DNA from: Bradyrhizobium sp. CSA112
GTDB taxonomy: Bacteria > Pseudomonadota > Alphaproteobacteria > Rhizobiales > Xanthobacteraceae
Assembly (NCBI RefSeq): GCF_029051645.1
Contig: NZ_JAACFS010000021.1
Coordinates: 1 to 64,000, forward strand
DNA: 64,000 nt
Direction: 5' to 3'
The notes under the pieces are model-generated. The model had not been told where the DNA came from. It did not search any database and saw only the letters and a list, made by a program, of their open reading frames with translations. The position numbers and the translations under genes were made by a program. Positions within the stretch are counted from its first letter, which is position 1. Each line of letters starts with the position of its first letter. This document shows positions 36,657 through 44,390 of the stretch, piece by piece.

Positions 36657-38235
36657 GGGAAAGTGCGACGCGGAACCCGTGGGTGGGATATCGCACGTTG
36701 GTGTCATAGCTGCCGCGGTTTGACGTCCGGGCATATTGCGAGTCTTTCCTCCAGGAGCCGGAACGGATGACATGCGAGGGACATCCATTCTCGACCCACG
36801 CTGACCCGTCCGCCGGCGCGCCTTGATAATTTCTGTGCCAGCAGTCTTCCACCCATTGGTCAACGCCGCCGCCCATATCGAATAGCCCAAAAGGATTTGG
36901 CTTGAGGCTGCCAACCTTCACCGGCTGGTCGATGGCTGGAATGTCACTGCAGTTCTTGCAATTGACCATGCCGGGCTGAAACTGATCGCCCCACCAGTAT
37001 CGGGTCTGCGTGCCGCCGCGCGCTGCATATTCCCATTCGGCCTCGCTCGGCAGTCGATACGGCTTGCGGGTGGTTTCCGCCAGCCACGCGGCATATTGCT
37101 TGGCGTCGCTCCAGCTCACGTTTGTAACAGGCGCATCGTCCTTTCCGCTCGCTGTGAATCCGCATGCTTTTGCGGCAGCGCATGCGTTCCATTCTCCCAC
37201 GGAGACAGGAAATTTCCCCATCGCAAACGGCTTGACGGTTACCTGACGGACCGGCTTTTCCGAAACGTCTTCGTTGCTGCCCATGGCGAAGCTGCCACCC
37301 CGAAGCGAGACCATCTCGGGTTCTCGAACCGAGGCGGGCGCCTGCGTGGTTGGTTGACCAGCGGGTGCGGCGGACGGCGGTAGCGGCGCGGCCTGTTTGG
37401 AAGCTGGAGACAGCTCTGGCTGAGGCATCGCCTGCTGCTGAGTTGGGGCCGTCGGCGCAGGCTGGGCGGGCGGCGCTGGTGGCTTCGCGGCGGGTGCCTT
37501 CTGCACTTCAGCCGGAGGTGAAACGGGGGCCGAAACCAGATTTAGCAGCTTGCCGGTTGGCAAGAGCGTCCAGAGAGCGCCGCCCGCAATGAGCAGCAGC
37601 GCAAGGATCAGCAAGGAGACCAGAATGCCCTCGCGCCGCTTCCGGCTTTGCAGAAGCGCAGCCGGATCGGAAAGCACACGATAGACCCGCACCGGGTCGG
37701 TGATGTTCTTGACGTGGCGGTCACCGAGCGATTCGTATCCGCAAACCAGCTTATGCTTTATCTGTTCGTAGATGCCGCCGGAGATATAGACTTCGCCGGG
37801 CTGGGCTATGCCTTCAAGCCGCGTGGCAATGTTGACGCCGTCGCCGTAAACGTCGTCCGTTTCGATGATGACATCGCCAAGATTGACGCCAATTCGATAC
37901 TCGATCCAATGGTGCTTCGGCAGTGCCGCGTTGCGTCCCACCAGATTCTGCTGAATCACGATGCTGCAGCGGACAGCTTCGACGGGACTATCGAAAATCG
38001 CAATGAACCCGTCGCCGGTGGTTTTAACGAGCCTGCCGTGATGTTCTATGATGCTGGGTTCGATGAGATCGCGCTCGATGCGCTTGACACGGTTGTGCGT
38101 GCCCTCTTCGTCGATTTGCATCAGGCGGCTGTAACCGGAGATATCGCCTGCCACGATGGCCGCAAGGCGGCGCGGTGCCGGTTCGCGCGTCGGCGCGCCA
38201 ACTCGGCCTGTCTTGATGTCACGAATCTGAGCCAT
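36652..38235 (-). CDS. Class III nucleotide cyclase fused to a SUMF1-like (formylglycine-enzyme fold) domain
   Basis: A 527-residue membrane protein. The cyclase domain (about 22-190) has the metal-binding Asp residues in VAGDISGYSRL (Asp31) and TTGDGF (Asp75) plus NIATR, so it looks catalytically complete. One membrane helix follows (about 203-226), then a Pro/Ala-rich linker (about 235-305) and a SUMF1 domain (about 310-527) placed outside the cytoplasm. The SUMF1 part has MVSLRGGSFAMGS, YRLPSEAEWEYAARGG and IRSGSW...GFRVAL, but where true formylglycine enzymes have catalytic Cys it reads DSQYARTSN, so it is probably a sensor or binding module. ATG 38235 is chosen; GTG 38292 is an alternative. 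A CRP-like site lies upstream. Confidence 0.87.
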   Translation of the reverse strand: MAQIRDIKTGRVGAPTREPAPRRLAAIVAGDISGYSRLMQIDEEGTHNRVKRIERDLIEPSIIEHHGRLVKTTGDGFIAIFDSPVEAVRCSIVIQQNLVGRNAALPKHHWIEYRIGVNLGDVIIETDDVYGDGVNIATRLEGIAQPGEVYISGGIYEQIKHKLVCGYESLGDRHVKNITDPVRVYRVLSDPAALLQSRKRREGILVSLLILALLLIAGGALWTLLPTGKLLNLVSAPVSPPAEVQKAPAAKPPAPPAQPAPTAPTQQQAMPQPELSPASKQAAPLPPSAAPAGQPTTQAPASVREPEMVSLRGGSFAMGSNEDVSEKPVRQVTVKPFAMGKFPVSVGEWNACAAAKACGFTASGKDDAPVTNVSWSDAKQYAAWLAETTRKPYRLPSEAEWEYAARGGTQTRYWWGDQFQPGMVNCKNCSDIPAIDQPVKVGSLKPNPFGLFDMGGGVDQWVEDCWHRNYQGAPADGSAWVENGCPSHVIRSGSWRKDSQYARTSNRGSYDTNVRYPTHGFRVALSP

Positions 38236-38377
38236 GGCTTGGATTGGCTCCCAACTGTCAATACAGTGTGAGGCAGGCAATCTTTCCAGCACCTACAGCG
38301 TACCATGGTGGCTGTTCACCGCAAGCAGCCGTGCGCGGGTTCCACGCGGCTCCTAAGGGCTACTCCTAAGGGCTAAG

Positions 38378-38393
38378 TGTGAGTGAGCTCACA
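38378..38393. promoter_or_regulatory. CRP-like site (TGTGA-N6-TCACA)
   Basis: The sequence tgtgagtgagctcaca fits the enterobacterial CRP pattern exactly, with arms tgtgag/ctcaca. It lies 143 bases upstream of the cyclase-SUMF1 start and just beyond the ena stop. Alphaproteobacterial CRP-family proteins often prefer somewhat different sites, so function is uncertain. Confidence 0.45.
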
Positions 38394-38470
38394 AAAATGA
38401 GGCCTGACCGGCAATTCGGTCATCGCGTTCGAGGGTATGGTCGCCCGGCGCACTCGCAGGTCCACCGGCA

Positions 38471-39670
38471 TCAATGCCCGATGAGGATCTCCGGCACCTT
38501 CCCCGCGGGCGGCGTGTTGCGGCTGCGCTGGGTGCGGACGATGCCGTCGATGATGGTCATGCCGATGCCGGGGAGGTCGCCGAGCTGGACGCTTTCAAGG
38601 ATGTTCTTGCCGGGCGAATGCTGGGCCTTGTCCATCAGCACGAAATCGGCAGAGCGGCCGACTTCAATTAGCCCGCAATCGAGCTCGCGCATGCGGGCGG
38701 TGTTGCCGGTTGCAAGGCAAAAGGCGAGTTCGGCGGGCAGGTCGCCGAGCGAGGACAGCATCGAGACCATGCGCAAAATGCCGAGCGGCTGCACGCCGGA
38801 ACCGGCCGGCGCATCGGTGCCGAGGATGACGCGGTGCAGGTCGCCCATCTCGCGCGCGGTGCGCAACGTGAACAGCGCCGAGCGCTCATTGCCGTTGTGA
38901 ACCAGCTCCAGCCCGCGCTTGCAGCCCTCGCAGATGCAGCGGATCTGGTCGTCGGGCAGCGCGGTGTGGCCACCATTGATATGTCCGACCACGTCGGTGT
39001 CGGCTTCCAGCACCACGTCCTTGTCGATCAGGCCGGAGCCGGGGATCGAGGGACCGCCGGTATGGATCGTGCTCTGGATGCCGTATTTACGCGCCCAGCC
39101 GACCATCTTGCGCGCGGTCGGACCGTCCTTGACGCCGCCGAGACCGACTTCGCCGAGCAGCTTGACGCCGGCCGCGGCCAATTCCTTGAAATCGTCCTCG
39201 ACCATCTCGCATTCGATAACGGGCGCGCCGGCGTGAACCTTCACGCCGCCCGGACGCAGCGTCCAGAACGCGCGCTGCGCAAAGATCGCCATCGCCTTCA
39301 GGCCGACGACGTCGCGTGGACGGCCGGGCATGTGGACTTCGCCGGCCGAGATCATGGTGGTGACGCCGCCATGGAGATAGCTGTCGATCCAGTTGATCTG
39401 GTTCTGCCGTGGCGTCCAATCGCCGGCGACGGGGTGGACATGGCTGTCGATCAGACCGGGCGCGACGGTGGTGCCATTGGCGTCGACGACCGTGGTGGCG
39501 CCCTCGGTGTTGACGTCCTTGAAACGGCCGATCGCGGATATCTTGCCGTTCTCGGCCACGATCGTATCGCCGTCCAGGATCGGCTTCTCCAGGGCCCCCG
39601 ACAGCAGCAGCCCGATGTTGCGGATCACCAGCTTGCTGGGACCGGTCGCCTGGGGTGCATCGTGGGCCAT
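38471..39670 (-). CDS. ena: Enamidase (1,4,5,6-tetrahydro-6-oxonicotinate hydrolase)
   Basis: A 399-residue amidohydrolase closely resembling Eubacterium barkeri enamidase, which opens 1,4,5,6-tetrahydro-6-oxonicotinate to 2-formylglutarate and ammonia. Shared features I recognise are LHGGVTTMISAG, GVKVHAGA, GEVGLG (Glu174), HTGGPSIPGS, VGHINGG, GTDAPAGSGVQPLGILR and the tail SRNTPPAGKVPEIL. Metal ligands are His77 and His79 (DSHVHP), with His203, His230 and Asp286 as further candidates. AAGGA precedes ATG 39670. It is divergent from fpr, and the gap holds two copies of the palindrome found at nicA/hnr. It supplies the third step after NicAB and Hnr. Confidence 0.92.
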   Translation of the reverse strand: MAHDAPQATGPSKLVIRNIGLLLSGALEKPILDGDTIVAENGKISAIGRFKDVNTEGATTVVDANGTTVAPGLIDSHVHPVAGDWTPRQNQINWIDSYLHGGVTTMISAGEVHMPGRPRDVVGLKAMAIFAQRAFWTLRPGGVKVHAGAPVIECEMVEDDFKELAAAGVKLLGEVGLGGVKDGPTARKMVGWARKYGIQSTIHTGGPSIPGSGLIDKDVVLEADTDVVGHINGGHTALPDDQIRCICEGCKRGLELVHNGNERSALFTLRTAREMGDLHRVILGTDAPAGSGVQPLGILRMVSMLSSLGDLPAELAFCLATGNTARMRELDCGLIEVGRSADFVLMDKAQHSPGKNILESVQLGDLPGIGMTIIDGIVRTQRSRNTPPAGKVPEILIGH

Positions 39671-39716
39671 GGTTTTTCCTTTTGGTTCAATGCCTTCGCT
39701 GCGCATTCTGCCCGGC

Positions 39717-39773
39717 TTGACGATCGGATCAAGCTGGATTATTCGTTTGTATACGAACGATCGTATACGAATG
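39717..39773. promoter_or_regulatory. ena/fpr divergent promoter with two overlapping operators
   Basis: Two 16-base sites, cgtttgtatacgaacg (39744-39759) and cgatcgtatacgaatg (39758-39773), overlap by two bases. Both fit CGWTYGTRTACRAAYG, the pattern of the nicA and hnr sites. Toward fpr, TTGACG (39717-39722) and TATTCG (39740-39745) are spaced by 17 bases, so the first operator begins inside the second box, much as at hnr. Toward ena the boxes are less clear. Confidence 0.7.
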
Positions 39774-39815
39774 ATTTCACCGGTCAATCCGGCTTGCAGG
39801 TCAGGGAACGGCAAG

Positions 39816-40589
39816 ATGAGCAATTTCAACCAGGAAAGCGTCCTCAGCGTCCATCACTGGACCGACACGCTGTTCAGCTTCACCACCACGCGCGATCCCT
39901 CGTTCCGCTTCCGCAACGGCGAGTTCACCATGATCGGGCTGAAGGTCGGCGAGAAGCCGCTGCTCCGGGCCTACTCGGTCGCCAGCGCCAATTACGAGGA
40001 CCGGCTGGAATTCTTCTCGATCAAGGTGCCGGACGGGCCGCTGACCTCGCGCCTCCAGCACTTGAAGCAGGGCGACGAGATCATCGTCAGCCGCAAGGCC
40101 ACGGGCACGCTGGTCATCGACAACCTCGAGGACGGCCGCAATCTCTATCTGATCGGCACCGGCACGGGCTTGGCCCCGTTTCTTTCCGTGATCAAGGATC
40201 CCGAGACCTATGAGCGGTTCGAGAAGGTCGTGCTGCTGCACGGCTGCCGCCGCGTCGCCGAGCTCGCCTATGGCGAGATGATCACCGAAAAGCTGCCGAA
40301 CGACGAACTGATCGGCGAATATGTCCGCAACCAGTTGATCTATTACCCGACCGTGACTCGAGACCCGTTCCGCAACCGCGGCCGCATCACCGACCTGATC
40401 AACTCAGGAAAATTGTTCGGCGATATCGGTTTGGCCTCGCTCGATCCCGCGCTTGACCGCGTCATGATCTGCGGCAGCCCGGCGCTGGTGGCGGACACGC
40501 GCACGCTGCTCAACGGCAAGGGGTTTGTCGAAGGCAATCACGGCGAGCCGGCCCAGTTCGTGGTGGAAAAGGCGTTTGCGGAGCGGTGA
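39816..40589 (+). CDS. fpr: Ferredoxin--NADP reductase
   Basis: A 257-residue cytoplasmic flavoenzyme moving electrons between NADPH and ferredoxin or flavodoxin. FAD binding shows as RAYSVAS, NADPH binding as GTGTGLAPF and MICGSPALVADT, and the C-terminus FVVEKAFAER is typical of bacterial Fpr. The length is normal. The open frame begins upstream at 39393, but ATG 39816 with AGGGA in front gives the family N-terminus. Its promoter shares operators with ena, nicA and hnr, which suggests it supplies reduced ferredoxin for Hnr; Fpr also has a general redox role elsewhere. Confidence 0.92.
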   Translation: MSNFNQESVLSVHHWTDTLFSFTTTRDPSFRFRNGEFTMIGLKVGEKPLLRAYSVASANYEDRLEFFSIKVPDGPLTSRLQHLKQGDEIIVSRKATGTLVIDNLEDGRNLYLIGTGTGLAPFLSVIKDPETYERFEKVVLLHGCRRVAELAYGEMITEKLPNDELIGEYVRNQLIYYPTVTRDPFRNRGRITDLINSGKLFGDIGLASLDPALDRVMICGSPALVADTRTLLNGKGFVEGNHGEPAQFVVEKAFAER

Positions 40590-40596
40590 TCTGTCG

Positions 40597-40694
40597 CCCC
40601 TCATGGTGAGGAGCGCGCAGCGCGTCTCGAACCATGAGGCTACAGTGGGGCCTGCCTTCGAGACGCCGCTGGCGCGGCTCCTCAGGATGAGGGG
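40597..40694. repeat. Palindromic intergenic repeat, ctcatggtgagga family
   Basis: Left arms cccctcatggtgagga and cgtctcgaacc pair with cttcgagacg and ggctcctcaggatgagggg. It lies between the converging fpr and soxA genes and could serve both as an end of transcription. Confidence 0.75.
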
Positions 40695-40717
40695 ATACAT
40701 ACTGGCTAGCCGTATCG

Positions 40718-41491
40718 CTAAGGCCTAACCCCTGGCGCTTCCATCGCCATCCCGCGCGCCCGTGACATCAGATACAGTTCAAGTTCGACCAGTTCCGGCG
40801 CGCCGTAGTCATAGGCCTGCGCGCGGATGCCGGTGATGCAGGCGCGCAGGCGCCGCTGCAGCGATCCCAGCGACTGCCATTCCAGCCGGTAGAGCGGGTA
40901 GCCGGTCGGGTGTCCCTGCGTGATCGCGGAGCCGACGAGCTTCTTGTCCCAATTGTCGTCATGGCAATTGGCGCAAGCGAGATTGAGCTGCCCCTGCCGC
41001 TGCATGTAACGCTCGCCGCCCCTGGCGATAAACGGCGCGAGTTGTGGGTCGGCGCCGGTTTCGATCGGCGTGCCCTGCGACTGCCGTGAGACAAAGGCCG
41101 TAAGCGCCAGCAGTTCGCGGCTCTCGAAGGGCAGCGGCGTCGCCTGCTGGTGGTTGCTGCGGCACGAATTGATGCGCTGCTCCAGATCGATCGGACGGCC
41201 GGCTGCCTTGTCGAAGGCGGGGTAACGGGCGGCTATCCCTTTCATGCTGGTGCGCGCATCGCCGTGGCAATCGGCGCAGGCCTTGTTGGCGGCACCTAGC
41301 TTGCGCTTCCATAGCGCTTCGCCGTCGAGCACCCAGAGCATGCCCGGATTGGCGGTATCCTCGTCCTGCATCGCCTTGGTGTCGGCCTTCATGAAACTGT
41401 AGCCGGAGCGGCGGTCGGCTTGGGGGATTTCGGCGGCGCAAACCGCGCTTGCGGTCAACAGCGCGGCGGCTATGGCGCCAAAAGGTCTCAT
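40718..41491 (-). CDS. soxA: Sulfur oxidation c-type cytochrome SoxA
   Basis: A 257-residue periplasmic dihaem cytochrome with a signal peptide (MRPFGAIAAALLTASAVCAA). With SoxX it joins a sulfur substrate to the carrier SoxYZ. Haem motifs are CADCH (72-76) and CANCH (173-177); Cys218 in RRLRACIT matches the cysteine that is the axial ligand of the active-site haem. The start overlaps the soxZ stop (ATGA). The longer open frame to 41659 lies over soxZ and is rejected. It is the last gene of the operon; no soxB follows. Confidence 0.9.
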   Translation of the reverse strand: MRPFGAIAAALLTASAVCAAEIPQADRRSGYSFMKADTKAMQDEDTANPGMLWVLDGEALWKRKLGAANKACADCHGDARTSMKGIAARYPAFDKAAGRPIDLEQRINSCRSNHQQATPLPFESRELLALTAFVSRQSQGTPIETGADPQLAPFIARGGERYMQRQGQLNLACANCHDDNWDKKLVGSAITQGHPTGYPLYRLEWQSLGSLQRRLRACITGIRAQAYDYGAPELVELELYLMSRARGMAMEAPGVRP

Positions 41492-41808
41492 TCGACCGTG
41501 ATCGAGGCGGACGCGGTTTCGGAAAAGCCCTTGTCGCCGGTCCATTCGAACTCGAACTTGCCGCTCTCTGCGGCGGTCGTGAAAAAAGTGATGAAGGGAT
41601 TGGCGGCGATCGCCGGAAACAGATCGGCGCGGAAAATCTCGTTTCCGTTGAAGCGGCACGTAAAGCTCGTGATGATGTTGCGCGGAACGGCTTCGCCTGT
41701 AGTCGTATGGCGATAGCCGGTTTCCATGATGTGCGACATCAGCGTCTTGATCTCGATAATGTCGCCGCGTTTGGCTTTCGCCGGAACGTTGATGAGCGCG
41801 GAAGCCAT
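41488..41808 (-). CDS. soxZ: Thiosulfate oxidation carrier complex protein SoxZ
   Basis: A 106-residue immunoglobulin-fold partner of SoxY. Family stretches are AKRGDIIEIKTLMSHIMETGYR and FFTTAAESGKFEFEWTGDKG. It has no signal peptide, as expected, because it is exported with SoxY by the Tat route. It overlaps soxY and soxA by a few bases on either side, and a GAGGAGG site lies within the end of soxY. Confidence 0.93.
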   Translation of the reverse strand: MASALINVPAKAKRGDIIEIKTLMSHIMETGYRHTTTGEAVPRNIITSFTCRFNGNEIFRADLFPAIAANPFITFFTTAAESGKFEFEWTGDKGFSETASASITVE

Positions 41809-42287
41809 CAGATTACCTCCTCGGTGCAGGCTGCGAGCGTCACCACGACGTCGACGCTGGCCGACCAGAACGAGCCATCCGAGAGTTTTGCGATCGCGAC
41901 GATCTTCTGGCTGTCGGCGAGACGGATGCGGGTCGAAACCTGCGCGCGACCGCTATGCGGGCCAAGATAGAAATTGGCGATGTTGGGCTGCGGATTCTTC
42001 TCATTGAAGACGTGAATGCTCCGGACGTGATCCTCCGGGGCCATCGGGTGGGCGACGGTGACCATCATCGGTACGGTGTTGCCGTTCTCCACCAGCGGCG
42101 GGATGTCGAGCTTGACCTTGCCGGTGTGCACCACCGCGCCGGCGGTGACATTCTGGATGGCGGAAGCAAGCATCGCGGGCGTCGCCTCCGCGGGCCGAAC
42201 GGTAATGACGGGGATTGCGCCGAGCGCGGCTGCGCCGCCGGCGAGGCCGAGGAACTGGCGGCGTGATGAATTTGGTGGTTGCTGCAT
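41808..42287 (-). CDS. soxY: Thiosulfate oxidation carrier protein SoxY, with altered C-terminal arm
   Basis: A 159-residue protein with a Tat signal (SSRRQFLGLAGG, Arg9-Arg10). SoxY carries sulfur intermediates on a Cys of a swinging C-terminal arm, normally GGCGG or close to it. Here the end reads VTLAACTEEVI: Cys154 is kept, but the flanking glycines are Ala and Thr, and four residues follow. The body is otherwise normal (VKLDIPPLVENGNTVPMMV; VHVFNEKNPQPNIANFYLGPHSG-like). The change should alter arm flexibility or access to partner active sites. It starts nine bases after soxX. Confidence 0.88.
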   Translation of the reverse strand: MQQPPNSSRRQFLGLAGGAAALGAIPVITVRPAEATPAMLASAIQNVTAGAVVHTGKVKLDIPPLVENGNTVPMMVTVAHPMAPEDHVRSIHVFNEKNPQPNIANFYLGPHSGRAQVSTRIRLADSQKIVAIAKLSDGSFWSASVDVVVTLAACTEEVI

Positions 42288-42296
42288 CGTCCCTTC

Positions 42297-42734
42297 CTAT
42301 TCTCGCAGCGTCATAAGGTACGCCACGATGTCCTCGATCTGTTCGGCCGACAGGATCGGCTTGCCGCGCCACAGCGTCCCGACGCGATCGAGGCCGTCCA
42401 CGCGATAATAGGACGGCATGATGGTCGCGGCATTGAGGCGGGACGCATCCACCAGCCGGAGCCGAAGCTGGCCCTCGGACGAACGGCTGCCGGAACCGGC
42501 AAGATCAGGCGCCAGATCGCCCTGGAATTTCTGCTCGGGAAATGGGCCGCTGTGACAGAGGATGCAAGTGCTGGAACGTTCGACGACGAGGGCGCGCCCA
42601 CGCGCTGCATCGCCTCGCGCATTCGTGAGCGGCTCCGGAATGGCATCGCCGACGACGGAATAGCTGCGAAGTTCCTGCGCGGCGGTGCCGCCGGGCAGGG
42701 CAAGGAGCGCTCCGACCAGGATCGGCGCCGACAT
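42297..42734 (-). CDS. soxX: Sulfur oxidation c-type cytochrome SoxX
   Basis: A 145-residue monohaem cytochrome that pairs with SoxA. A signal peptide (MSAPILVGALLALPGGTAAQ) leads, the haem motif is CILCH, and the C-terminal stretch TIMPSYYRVDGL holds the likely axial Met. The tail SAEQIEDIVAYLMTL is usual for SoxX. ATG 42734 is 13 bases after the fccB stop. The longer frame to 42914 runs over fccB and is rejected. Confidence 0.9.
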   Translation of the reverse strand: MSAPILVGALLALPGGTAAQELRSYSVVGDAIPEPLTNARGDAARGRALVVERSSTCILCHSGPFPEQKFQGDLAPDLAGSGSRSSEGQLRLRLVDASRLNAATIMPSYYRVDGLDRVGTLWRGKPILSAEQIEDIVAYLMTLRE

Positions 42735-42747
42735 GCGAAATCCGAAT

Positions 42748-44028
42748 CTAGCCAAAGACTTCCGCCGTAATGGTCGCGAACCAGGATTGCGCATAGTCGG
42801 CCTCGCGCGCGCGGACGTCGCGCGGCGCCTCCAGCGGGCTAACGCCGCCGGCGCCTTCGACATCGGCCAGCAATCCGTTCTTCGGTTGGTATACGCCGGC
42901 AATCGAGATGCCATAATCGGGCGCCGCCAGGCTATAGCAGGTGTTGATCAGTTTCGGCGCGGCGGGCGATCCGCCTGATAGCAGCGTGGCAATCGCGCGC
43001 GCGCAAGTCTTGGCCTGCGCATTCGCCGAGAATGCCGATTTTGGCATGCCGCCGGCGATACAGGCGTCACCGATGACATGGATGTTCGGCGCCGATTTGG
43101 ACTCGAAGGTAACGGGATCGATCGCGCACCAGCCGGTACGGTCGGTCGCGCCTGCGATCGTGGCGATGCGGCCGGCCCGCTGTGGCGGAATGACGTTGGC
43201 CACCTTGGCGGTGTGGTTGCCGAAATCGGTGATCAGGGTATTGGTCGCTGGATCCACCGCGTTCACCTTGCCGCCCTGCGACAGCGACACCCATTCGACC
43301 ATTCCCGGATAGAGCTCCTTCCACGCGTTCTGGAACAGACGCTGCTTGGAGAAGGTGTCCTTGGCGTCGAGGATGATCAGCTTGGAACGCGGCTTTTTGG
43401 TTTTCAGGTAATACGCAATCAGGCAGGCGCGTTCGTATGGCCCCGGCGGACAGCGGAAGGGATTAGCGGGGGCAGCGATCACCACCAGACCGCCGTCGTC
43501 CATGGCCTCGAGCTGCTTGCGCAGCAACAGCGTTTGCTCGCCCGCCTTCCAGGCATGCGGCATCTTCGCGGCGGCCGCTTCGTCATAACCCTGCAGCGCG
43601 TCGAAACGCAGATCGACGCCGGGTGACAGCACCAGCCGGTCATAGCCGAGCGAGGTACCATCGGCGAGGCCGACGGTCCGCGCCGCCGCATCGATCGCCG
43701 TTGCCGCCTGCGCCACCACCGTCACGCCGCCGGCGGCGATCTTGTCGTAGTCGAATTGCTGCTCCTCGATCGAACGCAGTCCGGCGATAACATTGTTGCT
43801 GAACGGGCAGGCGATAAAGGTCTTGTTCGGTTCGACCAGCGTGACCTGCAATTTCGGGTCGATCTGCTTCAGCGCCCGCGCACAGCTCACGCCGCCGAAG
43901 CCGCCGCCGATCACGACCACACGTGCCGCCGATTGCGCAAACGCGGGTAGCGGAAACGCCGCCGTCGCTGCGGCGCCCGCACCAACGCGGCAGAACTCCC
44001 GGCGGCTGATGCGATGCCTGATAGCCAT
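42748..44028 (-). CDS. fccB: Flavocytochrome c sulfide dehydrogenase flavoprotein subunit (FccB/SoxF-like)
   Basis: A 426-residue FAD protein of the sulfide dehydrogenase family with a Tat signal ([14 protein letters not shown]). It would oxidise sulfide to sulfur in the periplasm and pass electrons to the cytochrome encoded just before it. FAD motif [16 protein letters not shown]; redox Cys candidates in [11 protein letters not shown] and the C-terminal [14 protein letters not shown], a typical end domain for FccB. ATG 44028 is eleven bases after the cytochrome stop. Together with soxXYZA it forms one operon. Confidence 0.88.
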   Translation of the reverse strand: MAIRHRISRREFCRVGAGAAATAAFPLPAFAQSAARVVVIGGGFGGVSCARALKQIDPKLQVTLVEPNKTFIACPFSNNVIAGLRSIEEQQFDYDKIAAGGVTVVAQAATAIDAAARTVGLADGTSLGYDRLVLSPGVDLRFDALQGYDEAAAAKMPHAWKAGEQTLLLRKQLEAMDDGGLVVIAAPANPFRCPPGPYERACLIAYYLKTKKPRSKLIILDAKDTFSKQRLFQNAWKELYPGMVEWVSLSQGGKVNAVDPATNTLITDFGNHTAKVANVIPPQRAGRIATIAGATDRTGWCAIDPVTFESKSAPNIHVIGDACIAGGMPKSAFSANAQAKTCARAIATLLSGGSPAAPKLINTCYSLAAPDYGISIAGVYQPKNGLLADVEGAGGVSPLEAPRDVRAREADYAQSWFATITAEVFG

Positions 44029-44039
44029 GCCGGCAGCCC

Positions 44040-44333
44040 TTAGTTTTGTGCCGCGAGCCACACCGCAATCGCGCGCGACTCATCGTCGGTGAAACCCTTG
44101 GCAATCCGGTTCATGACCGTGGCGGGAAGCGAGCCGTCGCGAAATCCGGCCATGGCTTTCACGATGTCGGCGGCGTCGCGGCCGTACAGCCGCGAAATCG
44201 GCGAGGCCGTTGCTCCAGCGGGATGGCAGCCGGAGCAGGATGCTGCGCCGGGCGGGGGATCGGAAGCCGCAAGCGACGGCTGATACCACACCGCGACCGC
44301 GGCAAGCGCGATGGCGACACGCAACGCTTTCAT
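44040..44333 (-). CDS. Monohaem c-type cytochrome (FccA/SoxE-like)
   Basis: A 97-residue exported cytochrome: signal peptide [22 protein letters not shown] and one haem motif CSGCH near residue 33. The remainder, [49 protein letters not shown]-like, resembles the cytochrome subunit of sulfide dehydrogenase. It is the first gene of the fccAB-soxXYZA operon, 11 bases ahead of fccB, which fits an electron acceptor for that flavoprotein. Confidence 0.82.
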   Translation of the reverse strand: MKALRVAIALAAVAVWYQPSLAASDPPPGAASCSGCHPAGATASPISRLYGRDAADIVKAMAGFRDGSLPATVMNRIAKGFTDDESRAIAVWLAAQN

Positions 44334-44350
44334 CAGCAATCTCTCAATGG

Positions 44351-44382
44351 GAAAACGGCGGCCCCGGGGTGAGGCCGCCGTC
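44351..44382 (-). terminator. Rho-independent terminator after the molybdenum enzyme operon
   Basis: On the minus strand acggcggcc (44381-44373), a nine-base loop and ggccgccgt (44363-44355) form a strong hairpin directly followed by tttt. It lies eight bases after the stop codon at 44391 and so separates this operon from the fcc/sox operon. Confidence 0.8.
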
Positions 44383-44390
44383 CACTGTTG

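Noticed and set aside
36652-37300. Active formylglycine-generating enzyme
   Set aside because: The SUMF1 fold is present, but the catalytic Cys residues are replaced (DSQYARTSN), so this activity is unlikely.
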